A stretch of 64,000 nt of DNA. Origin: Candidatus Aegiribacteria sp. MLS_C. GTDB lineage: Bacteria > Fermentibacterota > Fermentibacteria > Fermentibacterales > JCC-6. Under the pieces are notes generated by a model. It saw only the letters and a list, made by a program, of their open reading frames with translations, ran no database searches and was not told where the DNA came from. Every line of letters starts with the position of its first letter. The first letter of the stretch is position 1. The stretch lies in assembly GCA_002030045.1 (NCBI GenBank), contig LQBI01000030.1, positions 1-64,000 on the forward strand. Direction: 5' to 3'. Shown here piece after piece: positions 36,084 to 45,044 of the stretch. Made by a program: the position numbers and the translations under genes.

Positions 36084-37031
36084 ATGACCTCCAGGACCGT
36101 GGTCGCGGTGGGAGGGAATTCACTGACCTCCCCGGGTGCCGCCAACGGTAACCTCGACACCCACAGACTGGCCAGGGAAGTGTGCGAGGAACTTGCAACC
36201 ATCGCACAGTACAGGGGAGGAGTGGTCATAACCCACGGGAACGGTCCCCAGGTTGGTTTCGAACTCCTCAGGAACTCCATGGCCGCATCCGTGGTGCCCC
36301 CCGACGGTATGGACGTGAACGTTGCCGCCACCCAGGGCTACATAGGATACCTTCTCCAGCAGGTACTCGGCGATGTCCTGGAGGAGAGGGGAGTGGACAT
36401 TCCCGTAACCGCCCTCGTCACCCAGGTGCTGGTCGCTCCCGACGACCCGGCGTTCCAGGACCCGTCCAAACCGGTCGGCCCTTTCTATGACGGCGATGAG
36501 GCCCGGAAAGCCATGGAGGAGCACGGCTGGGTGATGAAGGAGGACGCGGGAAGGGGATGGAGGAGGGTTGTGCCCTCTCCCAAACCCAGGAGGATACTTG
36601 AACTCGAGACTGTAAGGACCCTGGTGAACGCAGGCCAGATAGTGATATGCGCCGGCGGGGGAGGCATTCCCGTGGTCAGGGAGGGCTACAAGGTCAGGGG
36701 AGTGCCGGCTGTGATCGACAAGGACCATGTGAGCGCCCTGCTGGCGACCAGGCTGGAGGCTGATACGTACGTCATCTCCACCGCCGTCCCCCGGGTGTGC
36801 GTGAACTTCGGCAGACCCGACCAGAAACCCATCGAGCACGCGACGCTGGAGGAGATGGAGCAGCACATACTCCGGGGGGAGTTCGCGGAGGGTTCCATGC
36901 TGCCGAAGATAAGGGCTTCCGTGGGGTTCCTGAAGCACGGCGGCGAGAGGGTTGTCATCACCTCTCCGGGCAACATCATCCGCGCACTGGACGGGCAGGC
37001 GGGCACTACGATAGTACACGGGACGGTCTAG
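36084..37031 (+). CDS. arcC: carbamate kinase
   Basis: The 315-residue amino-acid-kinase-fold protein has VVAVGGNSL, THGNGPQVG, ICAGGGGIPVV and VIDKDHVSALLA, all at family positions. It makes ATP from carbamoyl phosphate in arginine, agmatine or purine fermentation. No ornithine carbamoyltransferase or arginine deiminase gene is nearby, so the carbamoyl phosphate source is unknown. ATG at 36084 is chosen over GTG 36039, which would lie inside lspA. GGGAG lies eight bases upstream. Confidence 0.94.
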   Translation: MTSRTVVAVGGNSLTSPGAANGNLDTHRLAREVCEELATIAQYRGGVVITHGNGPQVGFELLRNSMAASVVPPDGMDVNVAATQGYIGYLLQQVLGDVLEERGVDIPVTALVTQVLVAPDDPAFQDPSKPVGPFYDGDEARKAMEEHGWVMKEDAGRGWRRVVPSPKPRRILELETVRTLVNAGQIVICAGGGGIPVVREGYKVRGVPAVIDKDHVSALLATRLEADTYVISTAVPRVCVNFGRPDQKPIEHATLEEMEQHILRGEFAEGSMLPKIRASVGFLKHGGERVVITSPGNIIRALDGQAGTTIVHGTV

Positions 37032-37075
37032 AGGTTACAGAGGGTTACCAGCTACGTATCATTGAAAGGGAAGTC

Positions 37076-37351
37076 ATGCCGGTACTCTACAGGACGGACA
37101 CAGCTTCGGAAGCCGATCTGAGGGTCTTCGTCACGGACATCCGGTCCGAGGCGGACCTGGCGGTCTTCGAGACGATGAGCAACTGGGAGGCTACGGAACC
37201 CGCCGTCTGGGCCTACACGGACATCAGGGCCGAGGCGGACAGGGTGGTCCATTTCACCGGGAACAGGTGGGACGCCGATCTCTGCATCTTCAGGACAGGG
37301 ATCCAGTCCGATGCCGGATGGATCGATACTGCCAAGTCCATGCTGCTCTGA
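37076..37351 (+). CDS. DUF6150-family short repeat protein
   Basis: The 91-residue protein is built from about six degenerate repeats of 13-16 residues with the pattern [SE]-[E/D]-A-D-L-x-V-[FH]-x-T (for example SEADLRVFVTD, SEADLAVF, AEADRVVHFTG, WDADLCIFRTG). It matches what I recall as the DUF6150 family, of unknown function, likely a small all-beta repeat fold. ATG at 37076 has AAAGGG as SD. The next gene follows after 20 bases. Confidence 0.82.
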   Translation: MPVLYRTDTASEADLRVFVTDIRSEADLAVFETMSNWEATEPAVWAYTDIRAEADRVVHFTGNRWDADLCIFRTGIQSDAGWIDTAKSMLL

Positions 37352-37371
37352 GAGTTGGCGGAGTGACTGCC

Positions 37372-37773
37372 GTGCACTGGAAAGAGATTTGGGAGAAGTA
37401 CAGCGCCGAGGAGACGGCAAGGATGGAAACCACGCCGGTGGAGGAGCTGCTGGAGGACATCCGCAACGGGCACTACGGGCAGTACTACAGTATCTGGCGG
37501 GTGGTGGCCCGAAGGTCCTCGCTGGAAGAGGCCGGACGGACCCTTTTCAGGGTGCTGGTCTCCGATGCCGACTACCTCATCAGGTACCACTGCGCGGCAG
37601 CTCTGCTGGAACTGTCCGGCATCGAGGACATGCAGCCGGTGGACCTCAGCGGGGATCACGGCGGGGTCGAGGACAATATAGAACTGGTCAGAAGAGCTCT
37701 GGAGGACAGACTGGGCCCCATGCCATGCGGGAACGGGGACCCCGGGAACCCGGTCTCCAGCCTTGACGATTGA
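37372..37773 (+). CDS. hypothetical helical protein, HEAT-like
   Basis: The 133-residue protein starts MHWKEIWEKYSAEE and reads as a series of amphipathic helices; residues about 50-85 (RSSLEEAGRTLFRVLVSD, then YLIRYHCAAALLEL) resemble a HEAT-type repeat. GTG at 37372 is preferred because GGAGTGA lies five bases upstream; GTG 37363 is an alternative. It may be co-transcribed with the DUF6150 gene. No function is recognised. Confidence 0.65.
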   Translation: MHWKEIWEKYSAEETARMETTPVEELLEDIRNGHYGQYYSIWRVVARRSSLEEAGRTLFRVLVSDADYLIRYHCAAALLELSGIEDMQPVDLSGDHGGVEDNIELVRRALEDRLGPMPCGNGDPGNPVSSLDD

Positions 37774-37817
37774 GGGGCTTGTATATATCCTTCGAGCCAC
37801 ACATTGTAAGGTACGGT

Positions 37818-37894
37818 GGGCGATTAGCTCAGGTGGCTAGAGTGCTTGCTTGACATGCAAGAGGTCACTGGTTCAAGTCCAGTATCGCCCACCA
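37818..37894 (+). tRNA. tRNA-Val (anticodon GAC)
   Basis: A 77-base cloverleaf: acceptor GGGCGAT pairs with ATCGCCC (37884-37890), D-arm TAGCTC-AGGTGGCTA, anticodon stem CTTGC/GCAAG with loop TTGACAT (anticodon GAC at 37852-37854), and T-arm CTGGTTCAAGTCCAG. The CCA end is encoded (37892-37894). GAC reads GUC codons. It lies 42 bases before thrS. Confidence 0.95.
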
Positions 37895-37936
37895 TTTCTT
37901 ATTGGGCTCCATCGACCGGAAGGAGGTCGCCGGACC

Positions 37937-39865
37937 ATGCGCATTGTATTTCCTGACAGCAGTTCGAAGGAATTCGAGGCCGGCACCACCGGTCTCGAGA
38001 TAGCGTCGGACATTTCCAGGGGGCTGGCGAAACAGGCTCTTCTGGTCCGTTTCAACGGAAGGCTGCTCGACCTGGAGGAACCCCTTGAGGAGGACGGGAA
38101 CCTGGAGATCCTCACCTTCCAGGAAGATGAGGGAAGGGACGCCCTGCGTCACAGCTGCGCCCACCTTATGGCCGGAGCCGTGCAGAAACTCTTTCCCGGC
38201 ACCATTCTGGGCATAGGACCTTCCATAGAGGACGGTTTCTACTACGACATGCAAATACCGGACTTTCCGGGCATATCCGCATTCGAGGCCATCTCGGCGG
38301 AGATGGAGCGGCAGGTGAAGGAGGACATCCCCTTCATAAGGATCGAGATGGACTGCGACGAGGCCGTGGAACTCTTCAGAAGCAGGGGAGAGGATTACAA
38401 GCTGGAACTGCTGGAGGAGATAAGGGACAAGGGCGAGGTCATCTCGGTCTACAGGCACGGTGATTTCGTGGACCTCTGCAGGGGGCCGCACGTACCCTCT
38501 ACGGGCTATCTCCGTCACTTCAGGCTGCTGAGCACCGCAGGGGCCTACTGGAGGGGCGACGAGAACAACCCCATGCTCACCAGGATCTACGGCACGGTCT
38601 TCGATACGGCGAAACACCTTCAGCAGCACCTGGACATGCTCGAGGAGGCCAGGAAGAGAGACCACAGGAAACTGGGCCCTGAGCTGGGTCTCTTCGCCAT
38701 GGGCGGCGATGGCGGCCCCGGGCTGGCCTACTGGCTTCCCGCCGGGACGGTGGTGCGCGAGGAGCTGGAGGACCTCTGGAAGAAGGCCCACGTGAAAGCG
38801 GGCTACCAGCTGGTGAGGACTCCCCATATCGCGCCGGTTGAGCTGTGGAAGACATCCGGGCATAACGACTACTACAGGGAGAACATGTACTTCCTCGAAG
38901 TGGACAAGGGGGAGTACGCCCTGAAGCCCATGAACTGCCCCGGACACATAATCATTTACAAGAACAGCCGCCGTTCATACCGCGAACTGCCCATCAGGCT
39001 GGCGGAGCTTGGCGTGGTGTACCGGTACGAGAAGAGCGGCGTGCTTCACGGGCTGATGAGGGTGAGGGGCTTCACTGTGGACGACGGTCACATCTTCTGC
39101 AGCGAGGACCAGATAGTGGACGAGATAAAGGGAGTTGTCAGGTTCGCCCTCTACTTCCTCAGGATCTTCGACTTCGGTTACAGGATCGAACTATCCATGA
39201 TGGACCGGGAGAATACCGGGAAGTACGCCGGCATCCCCGATGAGTGGGAAAAGGTGGAAGCCGCCCTGGGCAGAGCCCTGGAAGATATGGGCGAGGAGTA
39301 CACCCCGGTCCCCGGCGAGGCGGTCTTCTACGGACCCAAGATCGACATAAAGCTCAGGGATGCTCTCGGAAGGTACTGGCAGGGACCGACGATCCAGTTC
39401 GACTTCAACATACCGCAGAGGTTCAACCTCACCTACGTCGGCGACGACGGCCGGGAACACAGGGTCTACATGGTCCACAGGGCTCTGTTCGGGTCCGTGG
39501 AGAGGTTCATAGGCAACCTCATCGAGCATTACGCCGGAAATCTTCCGGGCTGGCTGGCACCCAGACAGGCGGTTATTTTACCCATCACGGAATCCCAGCT
39601 CGGCAGGGCTGAGGAGATCGGAAGGATCGTCTCGGAAGCCGGCCTCAGGAACTACGTCGACGGCAGGAGCGAAACTGTAGGATACAGGATAAGGGAAGCC
39701 GAGACCGGCAAGGTTCCCTACATGCTGATCGTTGGGGAACGCGAAGCCGCGTCCGGGGAAGTGTCCCTTCGTGTGCACGGAGAGGGCGACAGGGGAACGA
39801 TGCCCCTGGAGGAGGCCCTGGAGATTGTCATGGCCGGATGCAGAAGGCCTGAACTGCCCGAATAG
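37937..39865 (+). CDS. thrS: threonyl-tRNA synthetase
   Basis: The 642-residue class II enzyme has an N-terminal TGS domain (about 1-60), the editing domain with LRHSCAHLMAGAV (about residue 72), the class II core with motif 2 and the zinc-ligand segment MNCPGHIIIYK (about 333), and a C-terminal anticodon-binding domain (ILPITESQ). ATG 37937 has AGGAGG upstream; an in-frame ATG inside the tRNA is rejected. It leads thrS-infC-rpmI-rplT. Confidence 0.97.
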   Translation: MRIVFPDSSSKEFEAGTTGLEIASDISRGLAKQALLVRFNGRLLDLEEPLEEDGNLEILTFQEDEGRDALRHSCAHLMAGAVQKLFPGTILGIGPSIEDGFYYDMQIPDFPGISAFEAISAEMERQVKEDIPFIRIEMDCDEAVELFRSRGEDYKLELLEEIRDKGEVISVYRHGDFVDLCRGPHVPSTGYLRHFRLLSTAGAYWRGDENNPMLTRIYGTVFDTAKHLQQHLDMLEEARKRDHRKLGPELGLFAMGGDGGPGLAYWLPAGTVVREELEDLWKKAHVKAGYQLVRTPHIAPVELWKTSGHNDYYRENMYFLEVDKGEYALKPMNCPGHIIIYKNSRRSYRELPIRLAELGVVYRYEKSGVLHGLMRVRGFTVDDGHIFCSEDQIVDEIKGVVRFALYFLRIFDFGYRIELSMMDRENTGKYAGIPDEWEKVEAALGRALEDMGEEYTPVPGEAVFYGPKIDIKLRDALGRYWQGPTIQFDFNIPQRFNLTYVGDDGREHRVYMVHRALFGSVERFIGNLIEHYAGNLPGWLAPRQAVILPITESQLGRAEEIGRIVSEAGLRNYVDGRSETVGYRIREAETGKVPYMLIVGEREAASGEVSLRVHGEGDRGTMPLEEALEIVMAGCRRPELPE

Positions 39866-39876
39866 GAGGAAAGTAC

Positions 39877-40401
39877 ATCAGCAAAAAGGAACATAACAGG
39901 GTCAATGGGGAGATCCAGAGTCCCCGAGTGAGATTGCTTGACGAGAACGGAGAGCACGTAGGGATACTGAGCATTCAGGAAGCCCTGGACATGGCCGCGA
40001 AGGCAGGGCTGGACCTGGTGGAGATCTCACCCGGAGCAGACCCGCCCGTAGTCAGCATAGTGGACTACGGGAAGTTCCGTTACCGGCAGAAAAGGAAAGA
40101 GAGAAAGGCCAGAAAGAGCCAGAACGTGGGGGGTCTGAAGGAGATCAAGTTCAGACCCAACACCGAGGAACATGATTACAGCTTCAAGATGAAGCATGCC
40201 ATGGAATTCCTGGAATCCAGGTACAAGGTCAAGGCAACGGTGGTATTCCGGGGAAGGCAGCTGGCATACAAGGAACAGGGCTATCAGCTTCTCGACAAGC
40301 TGGCCGACGATCTGAGCGAGTTCGGCCAGATCGAGAGGAAGCCCGTAATGGAGGGACGCCAGATGACGATGATCATCGCGCCTCTCAAGGAGAAGAACTG
40401 A
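39877..40401 (+). CDS. infC: translation initiation factor IF-3, ATC start
   Basis: The 174-residue factor keeps ribosomal subunits apart and proofreads start codons. The N-domain (NRVNGEIQSPRVRLLDENG) and C-domain (EIKFRPNTEEHDYSFK) are complete. To include the conserved N-terminus the start must be ATC at 39877, six bases after AGGAGGAAA; the first usual start codon (GTG 39928) would remove 17 residues. IF-3 genes commonly use AUU or a similar codon for autoregulation, since IF-3 rejects non-AUG/GUG/UUG starts. It lies 11 bases after thrS. Confidence 0.95.
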   Translation: MSKKEHNRVNGEIQSPRVRLLDENGEHVGILSIQEALDMAAKAGLDLVEISPGADPPVVSIVDYGKFRYRQKRKERKARKSQNVGGLKEIKFRPNTEEHDYSFKMKHAMEFLESRYKVKATVVFRGRQLAYKEQGYQLLDKLADDLSEFGQIERKPVMEGRQMTMIIAPLKEKN

Positions 40402-40436
40402 GCCTGAGAAAGCACTGACGGACCAAGAGGTATAAG

Positions 40437-40628
40437 ATGCCAAAGATGAAGACGCACAAGGGAGCCGCAAGACGGTTCCGAAAGACTGCGAAGGGGAAGT
40501 TCAAGATGAACCGGCCCTACGCCCAGCATATCAAGACGAAGAAGAGCCCAAAGCGACTAAGGAAGCTCCGGAAGTCCAGCATTGCCTCGAAGGCCGATGC
40601 CAGGAAACTCGGGAAGCTCCTGCCCTAG
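40437..40628 (+). CDS. rpmI: 50S ribosomal protein L35
   Basis: The 63-residue basic protein starts [20 protein letters not shown], the family signature. Standard place between infC and rplT. Length is normal. Confidence 0.96.
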   Translation: MPKMKTHKGAARRFRKTAKGKFKMNRPYAQHIKTKKSPKRLRKLRKSSIASKADARKLGKLLP

Positions 40629-40643
40629 GTACGGGAGTAAGAA

Positions 40644-40997
40644 ATGAGCAGAGTCAGGAACGCCGTCTCGAGGAATCAGAGACACAAGAAGAGACTTAAT
40701 GACGCCAAAGGTTACTTCGGCGGCAGGAGGAAGCTGTACACCGTTGCCAACGATGCCAGGAAGAAGGCTCTGGAGTACCAGTACCGCGACCGCAGGAACA
40801 GGAAGAGGGATTTCAGGGCCCTCTGGATAACCAGGATCAACGCGGCGGTGCGCGAACACGGGATGACCTACAGCAACTTCATGGCGGGCATGAAGACAGC
40901 CGGCATCGAACTTGACAGGAAGATGCTGGCCGACCTTGCGGTCACCAGCCCCGACGCTTTCGCCAGGGTAGTCGAAGCAGCCAGGGCCGCTCTCTGA
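40644..40997 (+). CDS. rplT: 50S ribosomal protein L20
   Basis: The 117-residue protein has [17 protein letters not shown] at the N-terminus and [20 protein letters not shown], the L20 signature. It binds 23S rRNA early in assembly and in many bacteria represses its own operon. ATG start 15 bases after rpmI. Confidence 0.97.
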   Translation: MSRVRNAVSRNQRHKKRLNDAKGYFGGRRKLYTVANDARKKALEYQYRDRRNRKRDFRALWITRINAAVREHGMTYSNFMAGMKTAGIELDRKMLADLAVTSPDAFARVVEAARAAL

Positions 40998-41014
40998 GAG
41001 ATGGGGGATGCACC

Positions 41015-41299
41015 GTGTCCCAGTCGGAAGACATCGAGAGGTTGACCGAGGCCATCAATAGACTGATAGTCAGGTACAGGTCGGTCAATTCTCAGAGGAA
41101 TGAGCTGGCGGCACGTGTGAAGGAACTCGAGTCCAGACTGGAGAACAGTGTGGGCTCCGTGGATTCCGAGGGTTATAATATCCTCAGGATACACAGCGCC
41201 AGGCTCCTGCGTGAGAGGCAGGAGATAAGGCGCAGGTTATCGGGTGTGCTGGACAAGCTGGAGAGCATTGAAATAGAAGGCAAGAGAGAGACCATATGA
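41015..41299 (+). CDS. small coiled-coil protein before zapA
   Basis: The 94-residue protein is mostly coiled coil (about residues 5-45 and 60-88) and acidic/basic throughout. Its place directly before zapA, overlapping by 4 bases (ATGA), suggests a ZapB-like division partner, but sequence identity is not evident. GTG start with GGGGGA upstream. Confidence 0.7.
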   Translation: MSQSEDIERLTEAINRLIVRYRSVNSQRNELAARVKELESRLENSVGSVDSEGYNILRIHSARLLRERQEIRRRLSGVLDKLESIEIEGKRETI

Positions 41300-41694
41300 G
41301 CAACCGGACAGAGGTAACCCGCGTTAACATCTTCGGGCGGGAATATACCATCCGGGGAGCGGGTTCTCCCGCCTACATTGCGGAAATAGCTCATTACGTT
41401 GATATGAAGATGCGGCAGATGACCGACAACGCTACCGTGGCATCCACGGCAAAGGTGGCCATCTTCGCCGCACTGAACATCGCAGATGAACTCTATCAGA
41501 AGAGAGAGCAGAACCAGGAGCTGGAAGACGGCTTCAGCAGCGAAATCACGCACCTTGCCGACAGGATCGAGCAGGTCCTCTCGGAGACCCCCCACCCGTC
41601 GCTGCCTTCAGGCTCACGTGAACCGGATTCATCTGCAGTGACAGCAGAAGCCTCCATCATCCAGCAGAACAGCACATCCGAGGTTCGCCGCTAG
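41296..41694 (+). CDS. zapA: cell division protein ZapA
   Basis: The 132-residue protein begins VTRVNIFGREYTIRG and has the AEIAHYVDMKMRQM region and a long C-terminal coiled coil, as in ZapA. ZapA cross-links FtsZ filaments at midcell. The Ser/Thr-rich tail (after about residue 98) is longer than usual. It precedes a gap of 159 bases. Confidence 0.88.
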   Translation: MSNRTEVTRVNIFGREYTIRGAGSPAYIAEIAHYVDMKMRQMTDNATVASTAKVAIFAALNIADELYQKREQNQELEDGFSSEITHLADRIEQVLSETPHPSLPSGSREPDSSAVTAEASIIQQNSTSEVRR

Positions 41695-41853
41695 GGTCCC
41701 GACCGCCCGGTCCGGTCCCATGGCGGAAGTGCGGCAAGGACACGGGAGGGATGTGCCGGCATTCTGCGCAGGGATGATTCGGTCCGGTCCCGAGTGGCCA
41801 CATCCTGATTCCGTTCATATAGATGCAGTCCTGCGCCTGAACAGGAGACCGCA
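41695..41853 (+). other. structured gap between zapA and rny, possible 6S RNA
   Basis: The gap contains a 12-base direct repeat CGGTCCGGTCCC (41708-41719 and 41780-41791). It also has a stem, GGATGTG (41749-41755... approximately) with CACATCC (about 41799-41805), enclosing a GC-rich interior. The segment near 41779-41798 resembles the right bubble strand of 6S RNA (CGGTCCG-TCCGAG in E. coli). 6S RNA often lies downstream of zapA in gammaproteobacteria. This is suggestive only. Confidence 0.25.
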
Positions 41854-43404
41854 ATGAACATACTCGTACCCGTAGCCGCCTCGGCGGCGGCGTTCATACT
41901 TGGGTTTGTTCTGCACAGGATACTGGTTGCCAGGGAAATAAGGGGTGCCGAGAGCGAGGCCGAGAGGATCGTCTCCGACGCCCGGCGCGAAGGGGAGACC
42001 ATCAAGAGGGAAGCCCTCCTGGAGGGCAGGGACACGATCTCCCGGGAACGCGCCGACATGCTCGAGAAGTACCAGGAGAGAAGGCTGGAGCTGGACAGGA
42101 GCGAGAGCCAGCTGGCCCACGAGATCGAACGGCTCAAGATACTCAAGGAGAAGCTGGAGGACAGGAAGGTCACCCTGGACAAGAGGGAGACCGGGCTCTC
42201 GGATAACGAGATTTCGCTGAACGCCAAGCATAACAGGGTGAACAGGCTCATGGAGGAGCAGAACAGGCTCCTGGAGCAGATCGCAAGCCTCTCGAGGGAA
42301 GAGGCCAGGAACCTGATGCTCTCCAACCTTGAGGAGGAGCTGCACCACGAGGCCGGGAGGCTCACTCGGAAGATCATCGAGAATGCGGAGAACAGGGCCG
42401 AGGAGGATGCGGGCAGGATACTGGCCACGGCGGTGCAGAGGTGTTCGGCGGACCACGTGGTGGAGAACTGCGTTTCCGTCGTCAACCTTCCCAGCGACGA
42501 CATGAAGGGAAGGATAATCGGCAGGGAGGGCCGCAACATAAGGGCCTTCGAAGCCGCCACCAACGTTGACGTGATCATTGACGACACTCCCGAGGCGGTG
42601 GTGCTGTCCTGTTTCGATCCCGTGAGGAGGGAGATAGCAAGGCAGTCTCTGGAGAAGCTCCTGGACGACGGCAGGATCCACCCGGGCAGAATAGAGTCGA
42701 CCGTGGCCAAGGTCACTGCCGAGATGGAAAAGAGGATCAGGAAGCTGGGGAACCAGCTTGCATTGGACGCCAACGTATCGGGGCTCCATCAGCAGCTTGT
42801 AAGGCACCTCGGCAGGCTGAGGTACAGGACCAGCTACGGACAGAACATGTACCAGCATTCCCTTGAGACGGCGAATATCTGCGGTCTGCTGGCGGCTGAG
42901 ATGAAACTGGACGCCGCCCTGGCCCGCAGGATCGGACTGCTGCACGATATCGGCAAAGCCACCGATCAGGACATCGAGGGCTCCCACGCCCTGGTGGGCA
43001 TGGAACTGGCTCAGAGATACGACGAATCCCCGCTGGTCTGCAACGCGATAGGAGCACACCACGAGGAGATCGAGTGCGAGTCCCTCTACGGCATACTCGT
43101 TCAGGCAGCGGATACGGTAAGCTCCGCAAGGCCCGGAGCAAGACGGGAGACGCTGGAACTCTACGTGCGGAGACTGCACAAGCTGGAATCCATAGCGGAC
43201 TCCTTCGACGGTGTGAGGAAATCATACGCCATACAGGCCGGCAGGGAACTGAGGATAGCCGTCAGGCCCGAGACAGTGGATGACGACGCGGCGGCCGAGC
43301 TGGCCAGGATCGTGGCCAGGAAGATCGAGAGTGACATGGAGTACCCGGGACAGATCAAGGTGACTGTCATTCGGGAGACAAGAGCGACAGAAACGGCTCA
43401 CTGA
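41854..43404 (+). CDS. rny: ribonuclease Y
   Basis: The 516-residue endoribonuclease has an N-terminal membrane anchor (about 3-22), a long coiled coil (about 28-180), a KH domain (GREGRNIRAFEAATNVD, about 223) and an HD domain (HSLETANICG and GLLHDIGKATD). It starts bulk mRNA decay at the membrane. ATG at 41854 has an AGGAGA SD. The next gene begins one base after its stop. Confidence 0.95.
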   Translation: MNILVPVAASAAAFILGFVLHRILVAREIRGAESEAERIVSDARREGETIKREALLEGRDTISRERADMLEKYQERRLELDRSESQLAHEIERLKILKEKLEDRKVTLDKRETGLSDNEISLNAKHNRVNRLMEEQNRLLEQIASLSREEARNLMLSNLEEELHHEAGRLTRKIIENAENRAEEDAGRILATAVQRCSADHVVENCVSVVNLPSDDMKGRIIGREGRNIRAFEAATNVDVIIDDTPEAVVLSCFDPVRREIARQSLEKLLDDGRIHPGRIESTVAKVTAEMEKRIRKLGNQLALDANVSGLHQQLVRHLGRLRYRTSYGQNMYQHSLETANICGLLAAEMKLDAALARRIGLLHDIGKATDQDIEGSHALVGMELAQRYDESPLVCNAIGAHHEEIECESLYGILVQAADTVSSARPGARRETLELYVRRLHKLESIADSFDGVRKSYAIQAGRELRIAVRPETVDDDAAAELARIVARKIESDMEYPGQIKVTVIRETRATETAH

Positions 43405-43405
43405 A

Positions 43406-44167
43406 GTGGATATCCTCCTTTTCGGCGATGTTGTGGGCCGGCCCGGCAGGACGGCCCTTGTTTCCTACCTCAGGGACAGGGAGTACGATTTCGCGGTAGC
43501 CAACGGAGAGAACGCCGCGGGAGGCTTCGGCCTCACGAAGAAGACGGCCGTGGAGATGCTGGAGGGGGGGATCGACGTCATAACCTCGGGCAACCACATC
43601 TGGCAGCATAAAGAGGTCCTGGATTACATCGACCAGCAGGACTGTCCCGTACTCAGGCCGGCCAACTACCCTCCGGGCAATCCCGGAAGGGGTTTTCTCA
43701 CGAGGACCGTCGATGGTGTCAGGATACTGGTCATCAACCTGCAGGGACGGCTCTTCATCCCCATGGCGCTCGACTGCCCGTTCAGGACTGTGGACGCAAT
43801 CCTCAGGAACAACCCCGCAGATGTGGTGCTGGTGGACATGCACGCGGAAGCAACCAGCGAGAAGCATGTCATGGCCCATCATCTGGACGGCAGGGCAACC
43901 GTGGTGGCCGGGACACATACCCACGTTCTGACGGCGGACGCAAGGATCATGCCGGGAGGGACCGCCTTCATCACCGACCTGGGAATGTGCGGGTCCATGT
44001 CCGGAGTGATAGGTATGGCCACCGAGGAGGCAAGGGAGCGTTTCATTACCGGAAGGCACACCCGACTGAGAGTGGCCGAGGGGAATATGCGGGTTAACGG
44101 CATAAGGGTGAGGCTGGGGACGAACAACCGCGTGGAGGGGGTGGAGCTGATAAATGAAGGAGCATGA
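43406..44167 (+). CDS. YmdB-family metallophosphoesterase
   Basis: The 253-residue protein matches the TIGR00282/YmdB group: ILLFGDVVGRPGR at the start, NGENAAGG (about 33), SGNHIWQHKE (about 63) and GTHTHVLTAD. Bacillus YmdB hydrolyses 2',3'-cAMP and influences RNase Y-linked development. The rny-ymdB pairing is conserved. GTG at 43406. It overlaps the prenyl synthase gene by 14 bases. Confidence 0.92.
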   Translation: MDILLFGDVVGRPGRTALVSYLRDREYDFAVANGENAAGGFGLTKKTAVEMLEGGIDVITSGNHIWQHKEVLDYIDQQDCPVLRPANYPPGNPGRGFLTRTVDGVRILVINLQGRLFIPMALDCPFRTVDAILRNNPADVVLVDMHAEATSEKHVMAHHLDGRATVVAGTHTHVLTADARIMPGGTAFITDLGMCGSMSGVIGMATEEARERFITGRHTRLRVAEGNMRVNGIRVRLGTNNRVEGVELINEGA

Positions 44168-45044
44168 CCCCGCCGGCCTGCATGGCTCGCTCCGGTCAGC
44201 AGCTCTGTGGGTTGAGGAAGGACTGAGGAACATAGCCCTCAGGAGGGATCCCCTCTCCAGGCTTTCGTCCCTGGCCGTGTACTCCCTGGAATCGGGGGGG
44301 AAGAGAGTCCGCCCCTTCCTTGTCAGGGCGGCCTGCTCCGCACTTGAGGGTCTTCCCGGGAAATGCCTGAACGCTGCCTGCGCCGTGGAGATGATCCACA
44401 CCTATTCTCTGGTCCACGACGACCTGCCGGCGATGGACGACGACGATACCAGGCGCGGCAGGCCTGCGCTGCATGTGGAATCCGGCGAAGCCCAGGCTCT
44501 GCTTGCCGGAGACCTGCTCCTGGTAGAAGCCTTCGGCGAACTCATGGAGACCCCGCTGGGTCAGGCCAGGGTGGCGGAGATGGCCGCAAGACTGGCCAGG
44601 GCCGCCGGACCAGGTTACCTGGTGGGTGGGCAGTACATGGACATGTTCCACGAGGATGACGCCGGCGAGGAATGGATAGAGCGGATGATCCTCGGGAAGA
44701 CCGCCGCGATGATCAGGGTCTCCCTTGAACTGGGAGCGCTGGCCGGCGGGGCCGATGAGGAGGTCCTTGCCCTTGTATCGTCCCTCGGTGACAGGCTGGG
44801 ATTCCTTTTCCAGCTGACGGATGATATTCTGGACAGGTGCGGAAGCGCGGAGGAGATGGGCAAGGAGGTCTCCAAGGACAGTGACCGGGGAAAACGCAAC
44901 CTTCTGTCCATTCTCGACATCGATTCCGCCGTGGACCTTGCCCGGAAGACGGCAGTATCCGTGGCGGAAGGGTTCCGCAGTCTTCAGGGCGACTGGGAGG
45001 AAGTGGCCGCCCTTTCGCTTTACCTGCCCGGCAGGAGGAGATGA
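44154..45044 (+). CDS. ispA: trans-isoprenyl diphosphate synthase (farnesyl/geranylgeranyl type)
   Basis: The 296-residue enzyme condenses IPP with allylic diphosphates. It has the first Asp-rich motif LVHDDLPAMDDDD (about residue 85), the second QLTDDILD (about 222) and GGKRVRPFL near residue 44. The chain length cannot be read securely; the DDLPAMDDDD motif is seen in bacterial FPP/GGPP synthases. Next to dxs, which overlaps it by 4 bases. Its product could feed the carotenoid cluster at 57489-60823. Confidence 0.92.
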   Translation: MKEHDPAGLHGSLRSAALWVEEGLRNIALRRDPLSRLSSLAVYSLESGGKRVRPFLVRAACSALEGLPGKCLNAACAVEMIHTYSLVHDDLPAMDDDDTRRGRPALHVESGEAQALLAGDLLLVEAFGELMETPLGQARVAEMAARLARAAGPGYLVGGQYMDMFHEDDAGEEWIERMILGKTAAMIRVSLELGALAGGADEEVLALVSSLGDRLGFLFQLTDDILDRCGSAEEMGKEVSKDSDRGKRNLLSILDIDSAVDLARKTAVSVAEGFRSLQGDWEEVAALSLYLPGRRR

